From assembly GCA_965221175.1 (NCBI GenBank), contig OZ244867.1, forward strand, positions 434,001-498,000: a stretch of 64,000 nt of DNA, given 5' to 3'. Below are positions 16,896 through 27,002 of the stretch, one piece after another; the stretch's first letter is position 1; the number at the start of each line of letters is the position of its first letter. The notes under the pieces were generated by a model, which had not been told where the DNA came from, searched no databases, and worked only from the letters and a program-made list of their open reading frames with translations. This DNA is from JAJDZL01 sp965221175. Lineage in GTDB: Bacteria > Pseudomonadota > Gammaproteobacteria > Arenicellales > JAJDZL01. The position numbers and the translations under genes are program-made.

Positions 16896-19505
16896 GTGCC
16901 TGTTTTCGCCAAAAGAACATATACCGCTGATCTCGAAAAGGAGATGCGGCAGTCCTATCTGGATTACGCCATGAGCGTAATTGTGGGGCGCGCTTTACCG
17001 GATATTCGAGATGGTTTGAAGCCGGTACATCGCCGCATTCTGTATGCGATGAAAGATCTCGGAAACGACTGGAACAAACCTTATAAGAAATCCGCACGAA
17101 TTACCGGTGACGTTATCGGTAAATATCACCCGCATGGAGATACCGCAATCTACGATGCAATTGTGCGAATGGCACAGGATTTTTCCATGCGCTACCCATT
17201 GGTAGATGGCCAGGGAAATTTCGGTTCAGTCGATGGAGATGCAGCAGCTGCCATGCGTTATACGGAAGTGCGTCTTTCCCGTATTGCACATGAACTGCTA
17301 GCTGATATTGACAAGGAAACGGTCGACTTTGGCCCGAATTACGATGACACGGAAGAACAGCCTCTTGTGCTTCCAACCCGATTACCGAATTTGCTGCTGA
17401 ATGGCTCTGAAGGTATTGCAGTAGGGATGGCGACGAAGGTGCCGCCTCATAATCTAACCGAAACCATAAACGCATGCCTTGCCTTGATAGAGGACGACAG
17501 CCTGACTGTCAAGCAGTTAATGGAACACATACCGGGTCCGGATTTTCCGACTGCAGGAATCATTAACGGACAGTCCGGTATTATTGAAGCTTACAACACC
17601 GGGCGCGGTTCCATACGTCTCCGTGGCAAAGTTGAAATTGAAGCCATCGGGAACTCGAACAAGCAGGCCCTCATCATCACTGAGCTTCCTTATCAAGTGC
17701 TCAAAGCACGATTGATTCAACAGATAGCGGAACACGTAAAAGGCGGTGTTCTGGATGGAATCTCCATGGTCCGGGATGAATCCGACAAGTCGGGAATGCG
17801 AGTTGTAGTCGAATTGAAAGCCAGTGCGAATCCGGAAGTTGTAGAGAACAATCTTTACAGCAATACCCGACTTGAGTCTAGCTATGGAATCAACCTCGTT
17901 GCACTGGCGAACAATCAGCCTCGACTATTTGATTTAAAACGTTTATTGAACGGCTTTATCCGGCATCGCCGTGAAGTCGTTACGCGTAAACTGGAATTTG
18001 AGTTAAGAAAAGCCGAAGCGCGTGCTCACATTTTGGAAGGCCAAGCAGTTGCGCTATCCAATTTGGACGAAATGATTGTAGTCATTCGCGCTGCGAGGGG
18101 TGGTGCGGAAGCAAAAGAAAAACTGATGGAAAGATTCTGGAATCCGCATGTCGTTTTGCAGTTGCTCAAAGAAAATCAAATCGACAGAGCTTCAGATTTG
18201 TCAGCTCCGAAGCGGTATGGCGTGTTCGATGAAGGTTATCGATTGTCCGAGAGTCAGGCCGTTGCAATCCTGCAGATGCGTCTGCAGAATTTAACTGGAC
18301 TGGAGCAGGAAAAAGTGTTTGAAGAGTTCAAGGAGATTCTTGCTCGAATCGACAAAACACGACGAATTCTACGCTCCCCGGTATTGTTGATGAAAGAAAT
18401 ATCGGACGAATTAAAAGAATTGCGCGAACTTTATGGCAGGAACGATAGGCGCCGAACAAGAATCGTGGAAAACGCACTCGACTTGAGCAATGAAGATTTG
18501 ATTGAGCGAGAAGATGTTGTTGTTACGATTTCACACTCAGGATATGCAAAACAGCAGCCACTGTCTGAATATCGTTCGCAGATTCGGGGAGGAAAGGGCA
18601 AAACCGCTACAACCCACAAATCCGATGATTTCGTCAGCAGAATGTTTGTTGCCAATACGCACAATACACTGCTATGCTTTACCAATCTCGGCAAAGTGTA
18701 CTGGACCAAAATTTATCGGCTGGAACGTGCAGGTCGTACCGCTCGAGGCCGGCCACTCGTAAATGTTTTGCCTGCGTTGGCAGGAAATGAAAACGTAACC
18801 GCAGTGTTGCCGCTGGAAAAGCACAACAACGGCAAATATATTTTCATGACTACACGCCGCGGTACCGTTAAAAAGTGTAACTTGGAGAGCTTTTCGAAAA
18901 TCAGATCAAACGGATTGCGCGCAATCAAGTTGAAAGAAGGAGACGAGCTCGTCAATGTCGGAATTACCAGTGGAAAAGTCGATATTCTGCTGGTCAGTAG
19001 CGCGGGGCGCATGGTCCGGTTCGACGAATCCAGTATCCGGGCAATGGGACGGACAGCTGCAGGCGTGCGAGGAATGAAACTGGAACAGAATCAGCGGGTG
19101 ATTTCCATGATTTGCGTTGAACCGAGTGATGAAGACCGAACTGTACTGCTGGTAAGTTCAGATGGCTGCGGCAAGCGTACAAACCTGAGCGAATTTCCAA
19201 AGAAAAAAAGGGCAGGCAAAGGTGTGGTAGTACTGCCGGCCAAAAAACGCAGTGAAACGGAAATGATTGATGCATTGCTGGTGAATGACAGCGATCAGAT
19301 TATCTTGATCACTGATGGTGGAACGCTGATCAGAACCGAAGTCTGCAAAATTGCAAAATATTCGAGAGTAGCTGCCGGGGTTCGATTGATCAACCTGAAT
19401 GAGGAACAGTCACTTGTCGGAGTCGCAGCAGTCACTGACAATAATTCTGAAGATGACGGCGAAAAATCGGGTGAGCACAACACCGCTTCGCAAACTGACG
19501 AGTAG
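16896..19505 (+). CDS. gyrA: DNA gyrase subunit A
   Basis: 869 residues, normal length. The GTG start gives the usual short lead-in before EKEMRQSYLDYAMSVIVGRALPDIRDGLKPVHRR. The catalytic Tyr is in AAMRYTEVRL; the quinolone region reads HPHGDTAIYDAIVRMAQ, with Thr at the E. coli Ser83 position (as in wild-type Pseudomonas) and Asp at 87. The C-terminal beta-pinwheel includes the GyrA-box-like QIRGGKGK. An acidic tail ends the protein. GyrA cuts and rejoins DNA with GyrB. pheA follows 15 bases on; serC, present there in Pseudomonas, is absent. Confidence 0.98.
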   Translation: MPVFAKRTYTADLEKEMRQSYLDYAMSVIVGRALPDIRDGLKPVHRRILYAMKDLGNDWNKPYKKSARITGDVIGKYHPHGDTAIYDAIVRMAQDFSMRYPLVDGQGNFGSVDGDAAAAMRYTEVRLSRIAHELLADIDKETVDFGPNYDDTEEQPLVLPTRLPNLLLNGSEGIAVGMATKVPPHNLTETINACLALIEDDSLTVKQLMEHIPGPDFPTAGIINGQSGIIEAYNTGRGSIRLRGKVEIEAIGNSNKQALIITELPYQVLKARLIQQIAEHVKGGVLDGISMVRDESDKSGMRVVVELKASANPEVVENNLYSNTRLESSYGINLVALANNQPRLFDLKRLLNGFIRHRREVVTRKLEFELRKAEARAHILEGQAVALSNLDEMIVVIRAARGGAEAKEKLMERFWNPHVVLQLLKENQIDRASDLSAPKRYGVFDEGYRLSESQAVAILQMRLQNLTGLEQEKVFEEFKEILARIDKTRRILRSPVLLMKEISDELKELRELYGRNDRRRTRIVENALDLSNEDLIEREDVVVTISHSGYAKQQPLSEYRSQIRGGKGKTATTHKSDDFVSRMFVANTHNTLLCFTNLGKVYWTKIYRLERAGRTARGRPLVNVLPALAGNENVTAVLPLEKHNNGKYIFMTTRRGTVKKCNLESFSKIRSNGLRAIKLKEGDELVNVGITSGKVDILLVSSAGRMVRFDESSIRAMGRTAAGVRGMKLEQNQRVISMICVEPSDEDRTVLLVSSDGCGKRTNLSEFPKKKRAGKGVVVLPAKKRSETEMIDALLVNDSDQIILITDGGTLIRTEVCKIAKYSRVAAGVRLINLNEEQSLVGVAAVTDNNSEDDGEKSGEHNTASQTDE

Positions 19506-19520
19506 CAGCACTTCTGGATC

Positions 19521-20600
19521 ATGAAATTGAAACCCCTAAAATCCATCAGAATGGAAATCGATGCAATTGACGTCCAGTTGCAACAACTGATCACCGAACG
19601 AGCACGTCTCGGCAAACAGGTGGCTGAATTTAAAAGCAGGCAGAAGAGTCCGCAGTATTTCGTGCCCGAAAGGGAAGCGCAGATTATACAAGGTGTGTTG
19701 GAAAGAAATGACGGAACTCTACCCGACGACAGCATGGCGCAAATATTTCGTGAAATCATATCGGCTACTCGATCCATTGAACATCCAACTCGTATCGCAG
19801 TTTTGGGACCTGCGGGTACTTTTACTCAGTCAGCAGTACATCGGTTTTTCGGTCACGCGGTTGACGAGGTTTTCGAACCAACGATTGATGAAGTATTTCA
19901 TTCCGTAGAGATTGGAAGAGCTGAATTCGGAGTCGTTCCGGTAGAAAATTCAGTTGGGGGTGTCGTCAACAGCACATACGACAGAATGCTTGATTCTCCT
20001 CTTCGACTTTGTGGCGAGGTTGAAATTCTAGTGCATCACACACTAATCAGTTCAGCGAAATCAATTGCTGAAATTGAGACTGTACAGGCGCATCCACAGG
20101 CATTCATGCAGTGCCGCAAATGGCTGAGTGAGTATCTTCCAAAAGCCAAACAGGTATCAGCAACCAGCAACACAGAAGCTGCAGTAAATGCTCAAGGTGA
20201 CCCTGCCTCTGCCGCCATCGGTAACGAGGTAGCCGCGGAAATTTATGGCATGAATGTCATTCAGACCAATATTGAGGATCAAATAACCAATACAACGCGA
20301 TTTCTAGTCATCGGAAATATTGATGTGGATGCAACCGGTAACGACAAGACCAGCATACTGATCTCGAAGAAAAATGAGCCTGGATCCTTGGTAAAACTTC
20401 TTGAACCGTTTGCACGTTACGGCACCAACATGACAAAAATCGAATCCCGTCCTACCCTCCAGGGAATGTGGGAATATGTATTCTTCATTGATTTTGAAGG
20501 GCATGCTACTGATTCTTCAGTTGTGAAGCTGTTCGAAGAATTGAAAGCGGAAGCTCCCTTGTTCAAGTTATTGGGATCTTATCCAAGATCCACTCGCTGA
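19521..20600 (+). CDS. pheA: Bifunctional chorismate mutase / prephenate dehydratase (P-protein)
   Basis: 359 residues: AroQ chorismate mutase (about 1-90), prephenate dehydratase (about 92-270; AVLGPAGTFTQSAV, VVPVENSVGGVVNSTYD and the catalytic TRF in TNTTRFLVIG) and a C-terminal ACT domain (about 275-355; EPGSLVKLLEPFARYGTNMTKIESRP) for phenylalanine feedback. Makes phenylpyruvate from chorismate. Its stop overlaps the hisC start (TGATG). Confidence 0.97.
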   Translation: MKLKPLKSIRMEIDAIDVQLQQLITERARLGKQVAEFKSRQKSPQYFVPEREAQIIQGVLERNDGTLPDDSMAQIFREIISATRSIEHPTRIAVLGPAGTFTQSAVHRFFGHAVDEVFEPTIDEVFHSVEIGRAEFGVVPVENSVGGVVNSTYDRMLDSPLRLCGEVEILVHHTLISSAKSIAEIETVQAHPQAFMQCRKWLSEYLPKAKQVSATSNTEAAVNAQGDPASAAIGNEVAAEIYGMNVIQTNIEDQITNTTRFLVIGNIDVDATGNDKTSILISKKNEPGSLVKLLEPFARYGTNMTKIESRPTLQGMWEYVFFIDFEGHATDSSVVKLFEELKAEAPLFKLLGSYPRSTR

Positions 20601-21718
20601 TGTCCGCTGAATTTGATGCCTACAGCTTGGCGACTTCGGGCATTCGGGACTTAGCCCCCTACGACCCCGGAAAACCCCTAGAAGAGTTGGAGCGTCAATA
20701 CGGAATTTCAGGTGCGATCAAAGTCGCTTCAAACGAAAACCCGCTCGGTCCGTCTCCTCGAGTAGTGGAGTTAATCAATCGCCAAATATCAGGCATTCAT
20801 CGATATCCGGATGGTGCAGGCCATGAACTGAAAAAAGCACTCGCTGCCCGTCACAGTGTGGACATGGATCAGATTTGTCTCGGCAATGGTTCAAACGATT
20901 TGTTGGACATGATAGCTCGAGTGTTCGTCGGTCCGGGCAAGGCGGGAATTATTTCGCGACACGCCTTCATCGTCTACTACCTTTCACTGGTTTACGTTCA
21001 TGCGGATATTCGAGTTATCGATGCCAAAGACTACGGTCATGATCTTTCAGCGATGGCAGCGGCAGTTGATACGAATACACAACTTATGTATATCGCCAAT
21101 CCGAATAATCCTACCGGCACCTGGTCGAGAACTGGTGAGTTGAGAACCCTGTTGAATCATGTGCCTTCTTCGGTCATTGTGGTTGTAGATGAAGCTTATG
21201 CCGAATATGTTGCCGAGCCCGAATATCCGAATTGCATTGACTGGCTTTCGGAGTATCCGAACCTGATAGTAACCCGTACATTTTCAAAAATATTTGGACT
21301 GGCTGGATTGCGCATCGGCTATTCGGTTTCAAGCCCTGAAATCAGTAATCTCCTGAACCGGGTTCGGCAGCCATTTAACTGCAATAGTCTCGCAATGGCC
21401 GCTGCCATAGAAGCACTGGAAGACCGGGAGCATGTTGAATACAGTCGCAAGATGAATCTTGAGCAGATGAGAACGCTGTGTATGGGATTTTCTAAATTAG
21501 GGTTGAATGTTATTGATTCAGTGGGAAATTTTGTGTGTGTCGACCTGCAGCGTCCATCAGCACAAGCCTATGAGAGTCTACTTCGTTACGGGGTAATCGT
21601 ACGTCCGATCGGAGTTTATGACATGCCGAACCATTTGCGTGTGTCGGTAGGCACTGAAGCTGAGAACATTCGAGTGCTGGATGGATTTCGACAGCTTCAG
21701 GAGAATAAAGTGATTTGA
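20600..21718 (+). CDS. hisC: Histidinol-phosphate / aromatic aminotransferase (HisC2 type)
   Basis: 372-residue fold-type I PLP enzyme. Seen: KVASNENPLGPSP, GNGSNDLLDMIARVF, the NPNNPTG motif, VVVDEAYAEY and the PLP lysine in TFSKIFGLAGLRIGY. Set between pheA and tyrA with overlapping and 7-base junctions, it most likely transaminates phenylpyruvate, hydroxyphenylpyruvate or prephenate as well as, or instead of, imidazole acetol phosphate; this is inferred from context and from the similar Pseudomonas hisC2 gene. Confidence 0.93.
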   Translation: MSAEFDAYSLATSGIRDLAPYDPGKPLEELERQYGISGAIKVASNENPLGPSPRVVELINRQISGIHRYPDGAGHELKKALAARHSVDMDQICLGNGSNDLLDMIARVFVGPGKAGIISRHAFIVYYLSLVYVHADIRVIDAKDYGHDLSAMAAAVDTNTQLMYIANPNNPTGTWSRTGELRTLLNHVPSSVIVVVDEAYAEYVAEPEYPNCIDWLSEYPNLIVTRTFSKIFGLAGLRIGYSVSSPEISNLLNRVRQPFNCNSLAMAAAIEALEDREHVEYSRKMNLEQMRTLCMGFSKLGLNVIDSVGNFVCVDLQRPSAQAYESLLRYGVIVRPIGVYDMPNHLRVSVGTEAENIRVLDGFRQLQENKVI

Positions 21719-21725
21719 CTACAAA

Positions 21726-22616
21726 ATGTTTCAACTAAATAAATTACTGATAATCGGCGTGGGCTTGATTGGAGGGTCACTGGCACTGGCATTACGCAAA
21801 GCCGGAGCAGTACGGGAAATTGTCGGTGCTGGAAGAACGCTTGAAAGCTTGGAGAAAGCGGTCGAACTCGGCGTCATTGATCGATTCACTCGGAACATCA
21901 CAGAGGAAGTTCCGGGCTCGGATGTAGTTGTTGTTGCAACTCCAGTGCTGTCATTCGATGCAACGATTCAGACTATCGCGCAGTCGAATTACCATGATTC
22001 GATTGTAACAGACGTCGGAAGCGTCAAGAAACAGATCGCAGAATCAGCTGAACGGCATTTCGGTACCGATTATTCTGGCTTCATCGGGGCGCATCCGATT
22101 GCCGGTGCAGAACATTCTGGTGTATCCGCTGCATTCGCGGATTTATTTCATGGGAAGCGCACAATACTGACACCGACGGATAGGACTGGCGATGAAGCAG
22201 TTGAGACGGTGCGAAACATGTGGATTATCGCCGGTTCAGTGGTCAGTGATATGGACGTGAATCTTCATGATGATCTTGTGGCTGCAAGCAGTCATCTTCC
22301 TCATCTGGTCGCATTCGGCCTAGTGCACTATATCGCCAATCACCAAAGCAGTCGAGAGTGTTTCGATTTGGCCGCCTCCGGATTTTACGATTTCACACGC
22401 ATTGCATCTAGTGATGCCAAAATGTGGCACGATATTAGTATGGCAAATTCGGAAGCAATCGCAAGAGAGCTGGAAGGTTACATCAACGAATTGAGTGCCA
22501 TCTTAAGAAGTGTTACCAATAGAGACGGTGCGACTCTCGAGAAAATTCTTACCACTGCAAAATCTACCCGTGATCGCAATCTCGCCCTGTGGCAAGATAA
22601 CGGATCACAAAACTAA
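21726..22616 (+). CDS. tyrA: Prephenate/arogenate dehydrogenase
   Basis: 296 residues. Rossmann motif IIGVGLIGGSLALAL; conserved DVGSVK, FIGAHPIAGAEHSGV and AASSHLPHLVAFGL. Oxidatively decarboxylates prephenate to 4-hydroxyphenylpyruvate (or arogenate to tyrosine). In Pseudomonas tyrA is fused to aroA; here it is a separate protein, 9 bases upstream of aroA, with no ACT domain. Confidence 0.95.
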   Translation: MFQLNKLLIIGVGLIGGSLALALRKAGAVREIVGAGRTLESLEKAVELGVIDRFTRNITEEVPGSDVVVVATPVLSFDATIQTIAQSNYHDSIVTDVGSVKKQIAESAERHFGTDYSGFIGAHPIAGAEHSGVSAAFADLFHGKRTILTPTDRTGDEAVETVRNMWIIAGSVVSDMDVNLHDDLVAASSHLPHLVAFGLVHYIANHQSSRECFDLAASGFYDFTRIASSDAKMWHDISMANSEAIARELEGYINELSAILRSVTNRDGATLEKILTTAKSTRDRNLALWQDNGSQN

Positions 22617-22625
22617 AGTCGTATC

Positions 22626-23936
22626 TTGACCAATTTCAGAATTCGTCCCGGCACACCGCTGGCAGGCCGAATCTCGGTTCCCGGTGACAAGTCCATTTCA
22701 CACAGAACAGTGCTATTGGGTTCAATCGCACGTGGAATGACGCGCATAGATGGACTGTTGCTCGGTGAAGATGTACAAAGGACGATTGATGCTTTCCGGG
22801 CGTGCGGTGTGGACATCGAGAAAAACGGATCCAGCGTAGTCATAGAAGGCAAGGGGTTATGTGGATTGAGAGAGCCGGATTCGGCTATTTACTGCGGAAA
22901 TTCCGGTACCAGCCTGCGATTATTGACTGGGCTCTTTTCAGGTCAGCAGTTTCCAGTGCAATTTACAGGGGACGAGTCGTTATCAGCGCGCCCGATGCTT
23001 CGTGTTGTCGAGCCGCTGCGTCTGATGGGGGCATCAATCGAGTTATCAGAGTCAGACACGCCGCCAGTAACCATTACCCCTGTCAGTGAGTTAAAGCCGA
23101 TCGAGTGGACGCTGCCTGTTGCCAGTGCCCAGGTGAAATCAGCCATTCTACTGGCAGCCTTGTATAGCCGTCTTCAAACGCACGTAATTGAACCAAAATT
23201 CACTCGCAATCACACTGAAAATCTGTTGCGTAAATTCGGTTGCCCTGTTGAGAGTCGAAATGGAAAAATTTCGGTTAAGGGAGGTGTCGAACTAAAAGGA
23301 CAGCAACTACGAGTACCAGCAGATTTTTCCTCTGCAGCTTTCTTTATCGTTGCTGCTCTGTTGATTCCTCACTCGGATATTACTCTCACTGGAGTCGGTA
23401 TCAATCCGACTCGAATCGGTCTTTTGGAAGTACTGGAATCCATGGGAGCTTTGTTTGAATTCAGCAATCATCAAACCGTCGAAATGGAACCCGTCGCCGA
23501 CCTGCGCGTTCGAAGCGTCGATCGCTTGAAGGGCGTCGATGTAAGTCCCGAAGTGATTCCAAGAATGATTGATGAAATTCCGATACTTGCAATCGCTGCG
23601 GCAAATGCACAAGGCAGAACCGTTCTTTCCGGTTGTGAAGAACTGCGGGTCAAGGAGAGCGATCGAATCCATTCGATCGCAAGAGGGCTGGAACAACTTG
23701 GAGTTACCGTTGAGGAACAGCCGGCTGGCATGATAATTGAAGGAGGCACCATGGATGGTGGCGTCGTGAACAGCCTTGGCGACCACAGAATTGCCATGGC
23801 ATTCGCAGTTGCGGGGGCAGTCGCTGCGGCGGAAGTGCAGGTGCAAAATTGCCAATGCATAGATACATCATTTCCGGGATTTTCGAATCTTGCGAGAAAC
23901 GCTGGAATGAATATCGTCGTGGAGTCGGGTGATTGA
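22626..23936 (+). CDS. aroA: 3-phosphoshikimate 1-carboxyvinyltransferase (EPSP synthase)
   Basis: 436 residues. Two-domain synthase of the shikimate pathway; PGDKSISHRTVLL, CGNSGTSLRLLTGL, GDESLSARPM and the KESDRI motif are intact. The PGDKS and SGTS wording is closer to the class II group than to the E. coli form. Starts at TTG 22626. The TGA overlaps the cmk ATG. Confidence 0.96.
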   Translation: MTNFRIRPGTPLAGRISVPGDKSISHRTVLLGSIARGMTRIDGLLLGEDVQRTIDAFRACGVDIEKNGSSVVIEGKGLCGLREPDSAIYCGNSGTSLRLLTGLFSGQQFPVQFTGDESLSARPMLRVVEPLRLMGASIELSESDTPPVTITPVSELKPIEWTLPVASAQVKSAILLAALYSRLQTHVIEPKFTRNHTENLLRKFGCPVESRNGKISVKGGVELKGQQLRVPADFSSAAFFIVAALLIPHSDITLTGVGINPTRIGLLEVLESMGALFEFSNHQTVEMEPVADLRVRSVDRLKGVDVSPEVIPRMIDEIPILAIAAANAQGRTVLSGCEELRVKESDRIHSIARGLEQLGVTVEEQPAGMIIEGGTMDGGVVNSLGDHRIAMAFAVAGAVAAAEVQVQNCQCIDTSFPGFSNLARNAGMNIVVESGD

Positions 23937-24655
23937 TGGCTGATTCCGAGTGTGTAGTTGTAACAATTGATGGCCCCGCAGGTTCTGGCAAAGGAACAGT
24001 GGGGCAGAAATTGGCGTTGCGCTTGGGATGGAATTTTTTGGATAGCGGTGCTCTGTATCGAACATGCGCGTGTATCGTAAGCGAGAATGCGTTGCCAGTT
24101 TCGCAGATCGAGTCAATCGTTGAGCATTTGCAGGCAATTGATTTTCGAAGCGTTGCTTCCCCTTTTGGAGGTGAGGCCAGCATATACCTGGGTGGACTGG
24201 AAATCAGCGAACGGATTCGCACGCCGCAGTGCGGCCGTCTGGCTTCGGAACTGGCAGTTCATCCGGAAATCCGCCAGGTTCTGCTATCGATACAGAGGAA
24301 CTATAATCGTTCACCCGGACTGGTGGCGGATGGCAGAGACATGGGAACTGTGGTATTTCCTGATGCTGCATTGAAGGTATTTCTAACTGCAAATCTCCGT
24401 TCCCGAGCACAAAGAAAGTACAATCAATTGAAGAATCAAGGAATTCAAGTCAACTATGATAATATATACAACGAGATCAGGAGTAGGGATGAGCGGGATT
24501 CAACTCGCAGTCATGCACCACTGACAGCGCCTGAAGGTGCATTAACTCTTGATACTTCATTTATGGATGCAGATGAAGCGTTAATGAGTGTACTGGATGG
24601 TTTGAATACGATTTTGGAAAAATCAGGGGAGACTCAATATGGAAATACACTTTAA
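23936..24655 (+). CDS. cmk: Cytidylate kinase
   Basis: 239 residues from ATG 23936, which overlaps the aroA stop (TGATG). P-loop GPAGSGKGTVGQKLA, FLDSGALYR, VADGRDMGTVVFPDA and RDERDSTRSHAPL are diagnostic. Phosphorylates CMP and dCMP. Upstream neighbour of rpsA, as in most gammaproteobacteria. Slightly longer than the ~225-residue norm, the extra being at the C-terminus. Confidence 0.96.
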   Translation: MADSECVVVTIDGPAGSGKGTVGQKLALRLGWNFLDSGALYRTCACIVSENALPVSQIESIVEHLQAIDFRSVASPFGGEASIYLGGLEISERIRTPQCGRLASELAVHPEIRQVLLSIQRNYNRSPGLVADGRDMGTVVFPDAALKVFLTANLRSRAQRKYNQLKNQGIQVNYDNIYNEIRSRDERDSTRSHAPLTAPEGALTLDTSFMDADEALMSVLDGLNTILEKSGETQYGNTL

Positions 24656-24683
24656 TTTTTAACCTGGAGAACTGAATTAACTA

Positions 24684-26363
24684 ATGGAATCATTTACTGA
24701 ATTGTTTGAGGAAAGTATCAAAGACACAGAAATGCGGGCTGGCGAGGTAATACTCGGCAAAATTGTTCATGTCGGCAGAGAGAATGTCATCGTAAGTGCC
24801 GGATTGAAATCCGAAGCGGAAATTCCGCTATGGCAGTTTAAAGACATGAAAGGCGAATACAACGTGAAAGTCGGTGACGAAGTAGAAGTTGAAATCGAAG
24901 CTGTAGAAGATGGAAATGGTCGTACGCGCCTATCAAGAGAAAAAGCATGCAGGGCCCGCGCTTGGGAGAAAATAGAAAAGGCTTTCGAAGATCAAAGCGT
25001 CATAACTGGACTTATCACGAGCCGAGTGAAAGGTGGATTTTCCATATCGATCGATAATGTCCGAGCTTTCCTACCGGGCTCCCTCTATGGTTCCAGGATA
25101 TCACTTGATGATGAAGAGTTTGAACTTGAGACTGACCCCGTAGAATTTAAGATTATCAAACTCGACCGTGCCAGAAACAACGTCGTTGTTTCTCGTAAAG
25201 CCGTATTGGAAAAAGAATTGTCAGAAGAGCGAGATGCTCTTCTTTCTTCACTGGAAGAGGGTCAGACCATTGAAGGCGTGGTAAAGAATCTGACTGATTA
25301 CGGAGCATTTGTCAACTTGGGCGGCATCGATGGGTTGCTGCATATTACTGATCTGGCCTGGAAGCGGATTAAGCATCCTTCGGATATTCTGACTATCGGC
25401 GAGACAATTAACGTCAGAGTTCTCAAGTGCGATCGTGAGCGTTCACGAATCTCGCTTGGCTTGAAGCAGTTGACGGAAGATCCGTGGTCGAATGTCGACA
25501 GGCGCTATAAAATTGGTGATCGTTTGTACGGTAAAGTCGCTAGCATTGCCGATTACGGTGCGTTCGTTGAAATTGAAGAAGGCATCAAGGGGCTAGTGCA
25601 CGTATCTGAAATGGATTGGACCTCTAAAAATATCCACCCTCATGCCGTTTACAGTATTGGAGATGAAGTAGAGGTGATGATCCTGTCAATCGACATGGAA
25701 CGTCATCGAATTTCTCTTGGCATAAAACAGTGTATGCAGAATCCATGGGTGGATTTTGCTGTCAACCACGAAAAAGGCGAAAGAATCAAAGGTGAAATCA
25801 AATCGCTGACTGACTTTGGAATCTTCGTATCGCTTGAGCAGGGAATCGACGGCCTTGTTCATATCAACGACCTTAGCTGGAATGATGATGGTGAAGAGCA
25901 GATCCGAAATTTCAATAAAGGTGATGACATTGAAGTTGTCATATTGACGATTGATGCTGAACGGGAGCGTATTTCATTGGGAATCAAGCAGATTCAAGAA
26001 GATCCATTTACTAGTTTCCTTTCGGAACACGGTAAAGGTGCAACTGTGCAAGGTATTGTTGCCGAAACCGATGATAGAGGGGTGACTGTGAAACTTTCGG
26101 ATGGTGTCTTTGGGGTAATTCGCAACATTGAGTTGGCCAAGAGCAAGCACAGAGAAGCGAAGGAAGCATTGGAAATTAATCAGGAAATTACCTCAAAAAT
26201 TCTGAGCATTGATCGCAAAAATAGAAAAATCTCACTCTCAATTAAGGCATTGGAACTGGATGCGGAAGGTCACGCATTCGAGGAATTTGCCACAGAAGAA
26301 GTTGCGCCAGTACGGACACTAGGGGAGAAACTGAAAGAGAAATTCTTCGCATCTTCGGAGTGA
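24684..26363 (+). CDS. rpsA: 30S ribosomal protein S1
   Basis: 559 residues with six S1/OB repeats, starting at roughly residues 18, 103, 190, 275, 361 and 448; repeats 3-5 are clearest (GVVKNLTDYGAFVNLGGIDGLLHITDLAW, then similar units). It binds mRNA and the ribosome to help initiation on structured or weak leaders, which suits a genome rich in poor ribosome-binding sites. GGAG lies upstream of the ATG. Followed by ihfB, the conserved cmk-rpsA-ihfB order. Confidence 0.98.
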   Translation: MESFTELFEESIKDTEMRAGEVILGKIVHVGRENVIVSAGLKSEAEIPLWQFKDMKGEYNVKVGDEVEVEIEAVEDGNGRTRLSREKACRARAWEKIEKAFEDQSVITGLITSRVKGGFSISIDNVRAFLPGSLYGSRISLDDEEFELETDPVEFKIIKLDRARNNVVVSRKAVLEKELSEERDALLSSLEEGQTIEGVVKNLTDYGAFVNLGGIDGLLHITDLAWKRIKHPSDILTIGETINVRVLKCDRERSRISLGLKQLTEDPWSNVDRRYKIGDRLYGKVASIADYGAFVEIEEGIKGLVHVSEMDWTSKNIHPHAVYSIGDEVEVMILSIDMERHRISLGIKQCMQNPWVDFAVNHEKGERIKGEIKSLTDFGIFVSLEQGIDGLVHINDLSWNDDGEEQIRNFNKGDDIEVVILTIDAERERISLGIKQIQEDPFTSFLSEHGKGATVQGIVAETDDRGVTVKLSDGVFGVIRNIELAKSKHREAKEALEINQEITSKILSIDRKNRKISLSIKALELDAEGHAFEEFATEEVAPVRTLGEKLKEKFFASSE

Positions 26364-26389
26364 TAAACACAAACTAAAGGGATTCTAGA

Positions 26390-26689
26390 ATGACTAAACA
26401 GGAACTGATTAGCGCATTGGCAGAAGGAGAGGGCAGTGAACTGTCCAGAGAAGATGTACGCATGGCTGTAGATGTGATTCTAGACTGCATTTCTGATGGA
26501 CTAGCAGAAGGGAAGCGAGTCGAAATTCGCAGGTTTGGAAGTTTGCAGTTGCGCTACCGAGAAGCGAGGCGTGGACGAAATCCAAGAACCGGTGATTCGG
26601 TTACAGTCGAGGGAAAGTATTTCCCTCGATTCAAGCCGGGTCGGAATCTGCGGGAGCGGGTGAACAACCCCTCGCAGGGTGTGGATTAA
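26390..26689 (+). CDS. ihfB: Integration host factor subunit beta
   Basis: 99 residues, DNABII family. MTKQELISALAE, VEIRRFGSLQLRYREARRGRNPRTG and the tip proline region (TVEGKYFPRFKPG) show IHF-beta. With IHF-alpha it bends DNA sharply. It lies between rpsA and lapA, as in E. coli and Pseudomonas. An inverted repeat (CGGGA..TCCCG, 26691-26706) follows, without a T-run. Confidence 0.96.
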   Translation: MTKQELISALAEGEGSELSREDVRMAVDVILDCISDGLAEGKRVEIRRFGSLQLRYREARRGRNPRTGDSVTVEGKYFPRFKPGRNLRERVNNPSQGVD

Positions 26690-26749
26690 TCGGGAGATCG
26701 TTCCCGCAATCGCCTCTTCGTAATTGCTTCATCTCTTTCTGAGGCTTGC

Positions 26750-26998
26750 TTGAAAAAGTTATTTCTTGCCGTTATCGTTGCGGTTGCTTTCTTTGTTGGG
26801 GTGACGTTTACGATCAAGAATTCGCAGGTTGTAGAGCTATCCTACTATTTGGGCATACATTGGAACGGCCCCCTGTCCTGGTTAGTCATTGTTGTATTTA
26901 TTGTTGGCGTACTTACGGGAATACTGGTCTATATGACCGCTTCGCTTAAGAAAAAAATATTCTCCGACGCAAGTAGTTCAAGAAAGCGAGAGAGTTAA
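26750..26998 (+). CDS. lapA: LapA (YciS) inner-membrane protein, DUF1049
   Basis: 82 residues with two transmembrane helices (about 3-21 and 42-63). The KKLFLAVIVAVAFFVGVTFTIKNSQ start and the WLVIVVFIVGVLTGILV helix fit the LapA domain. It works with LapB in lipopolysaccharide assembly and control of LpxC turnover. TTG start with TGAGG six bases upstream. lapB begins 4 bases after its stop. Confidence 0.9.
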   Translation: MKKLFLAVIVAVAFFVGVTFTIKNSQVVELSYYLGIHWNGPLSWLVIVVFIVGVLTGILVYMTASLKKKIFSDASSSRKRES

Positions 26999-27002
26999 GT
27001 CC

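Noticed and set aside
17113..17200. Thr at the GyrA Ser83 position as quinolone resistance
   Set aside because: Thr is the wild-type residue in Pseudomonas and relatives, so it does not by itself show resistance.
26691..26706. CGGGA..TCCCG after ihfB as a terminator
   Set aside because: Five-base stem and no T-run; lapA is probably cotranscribed or has its own promoter.
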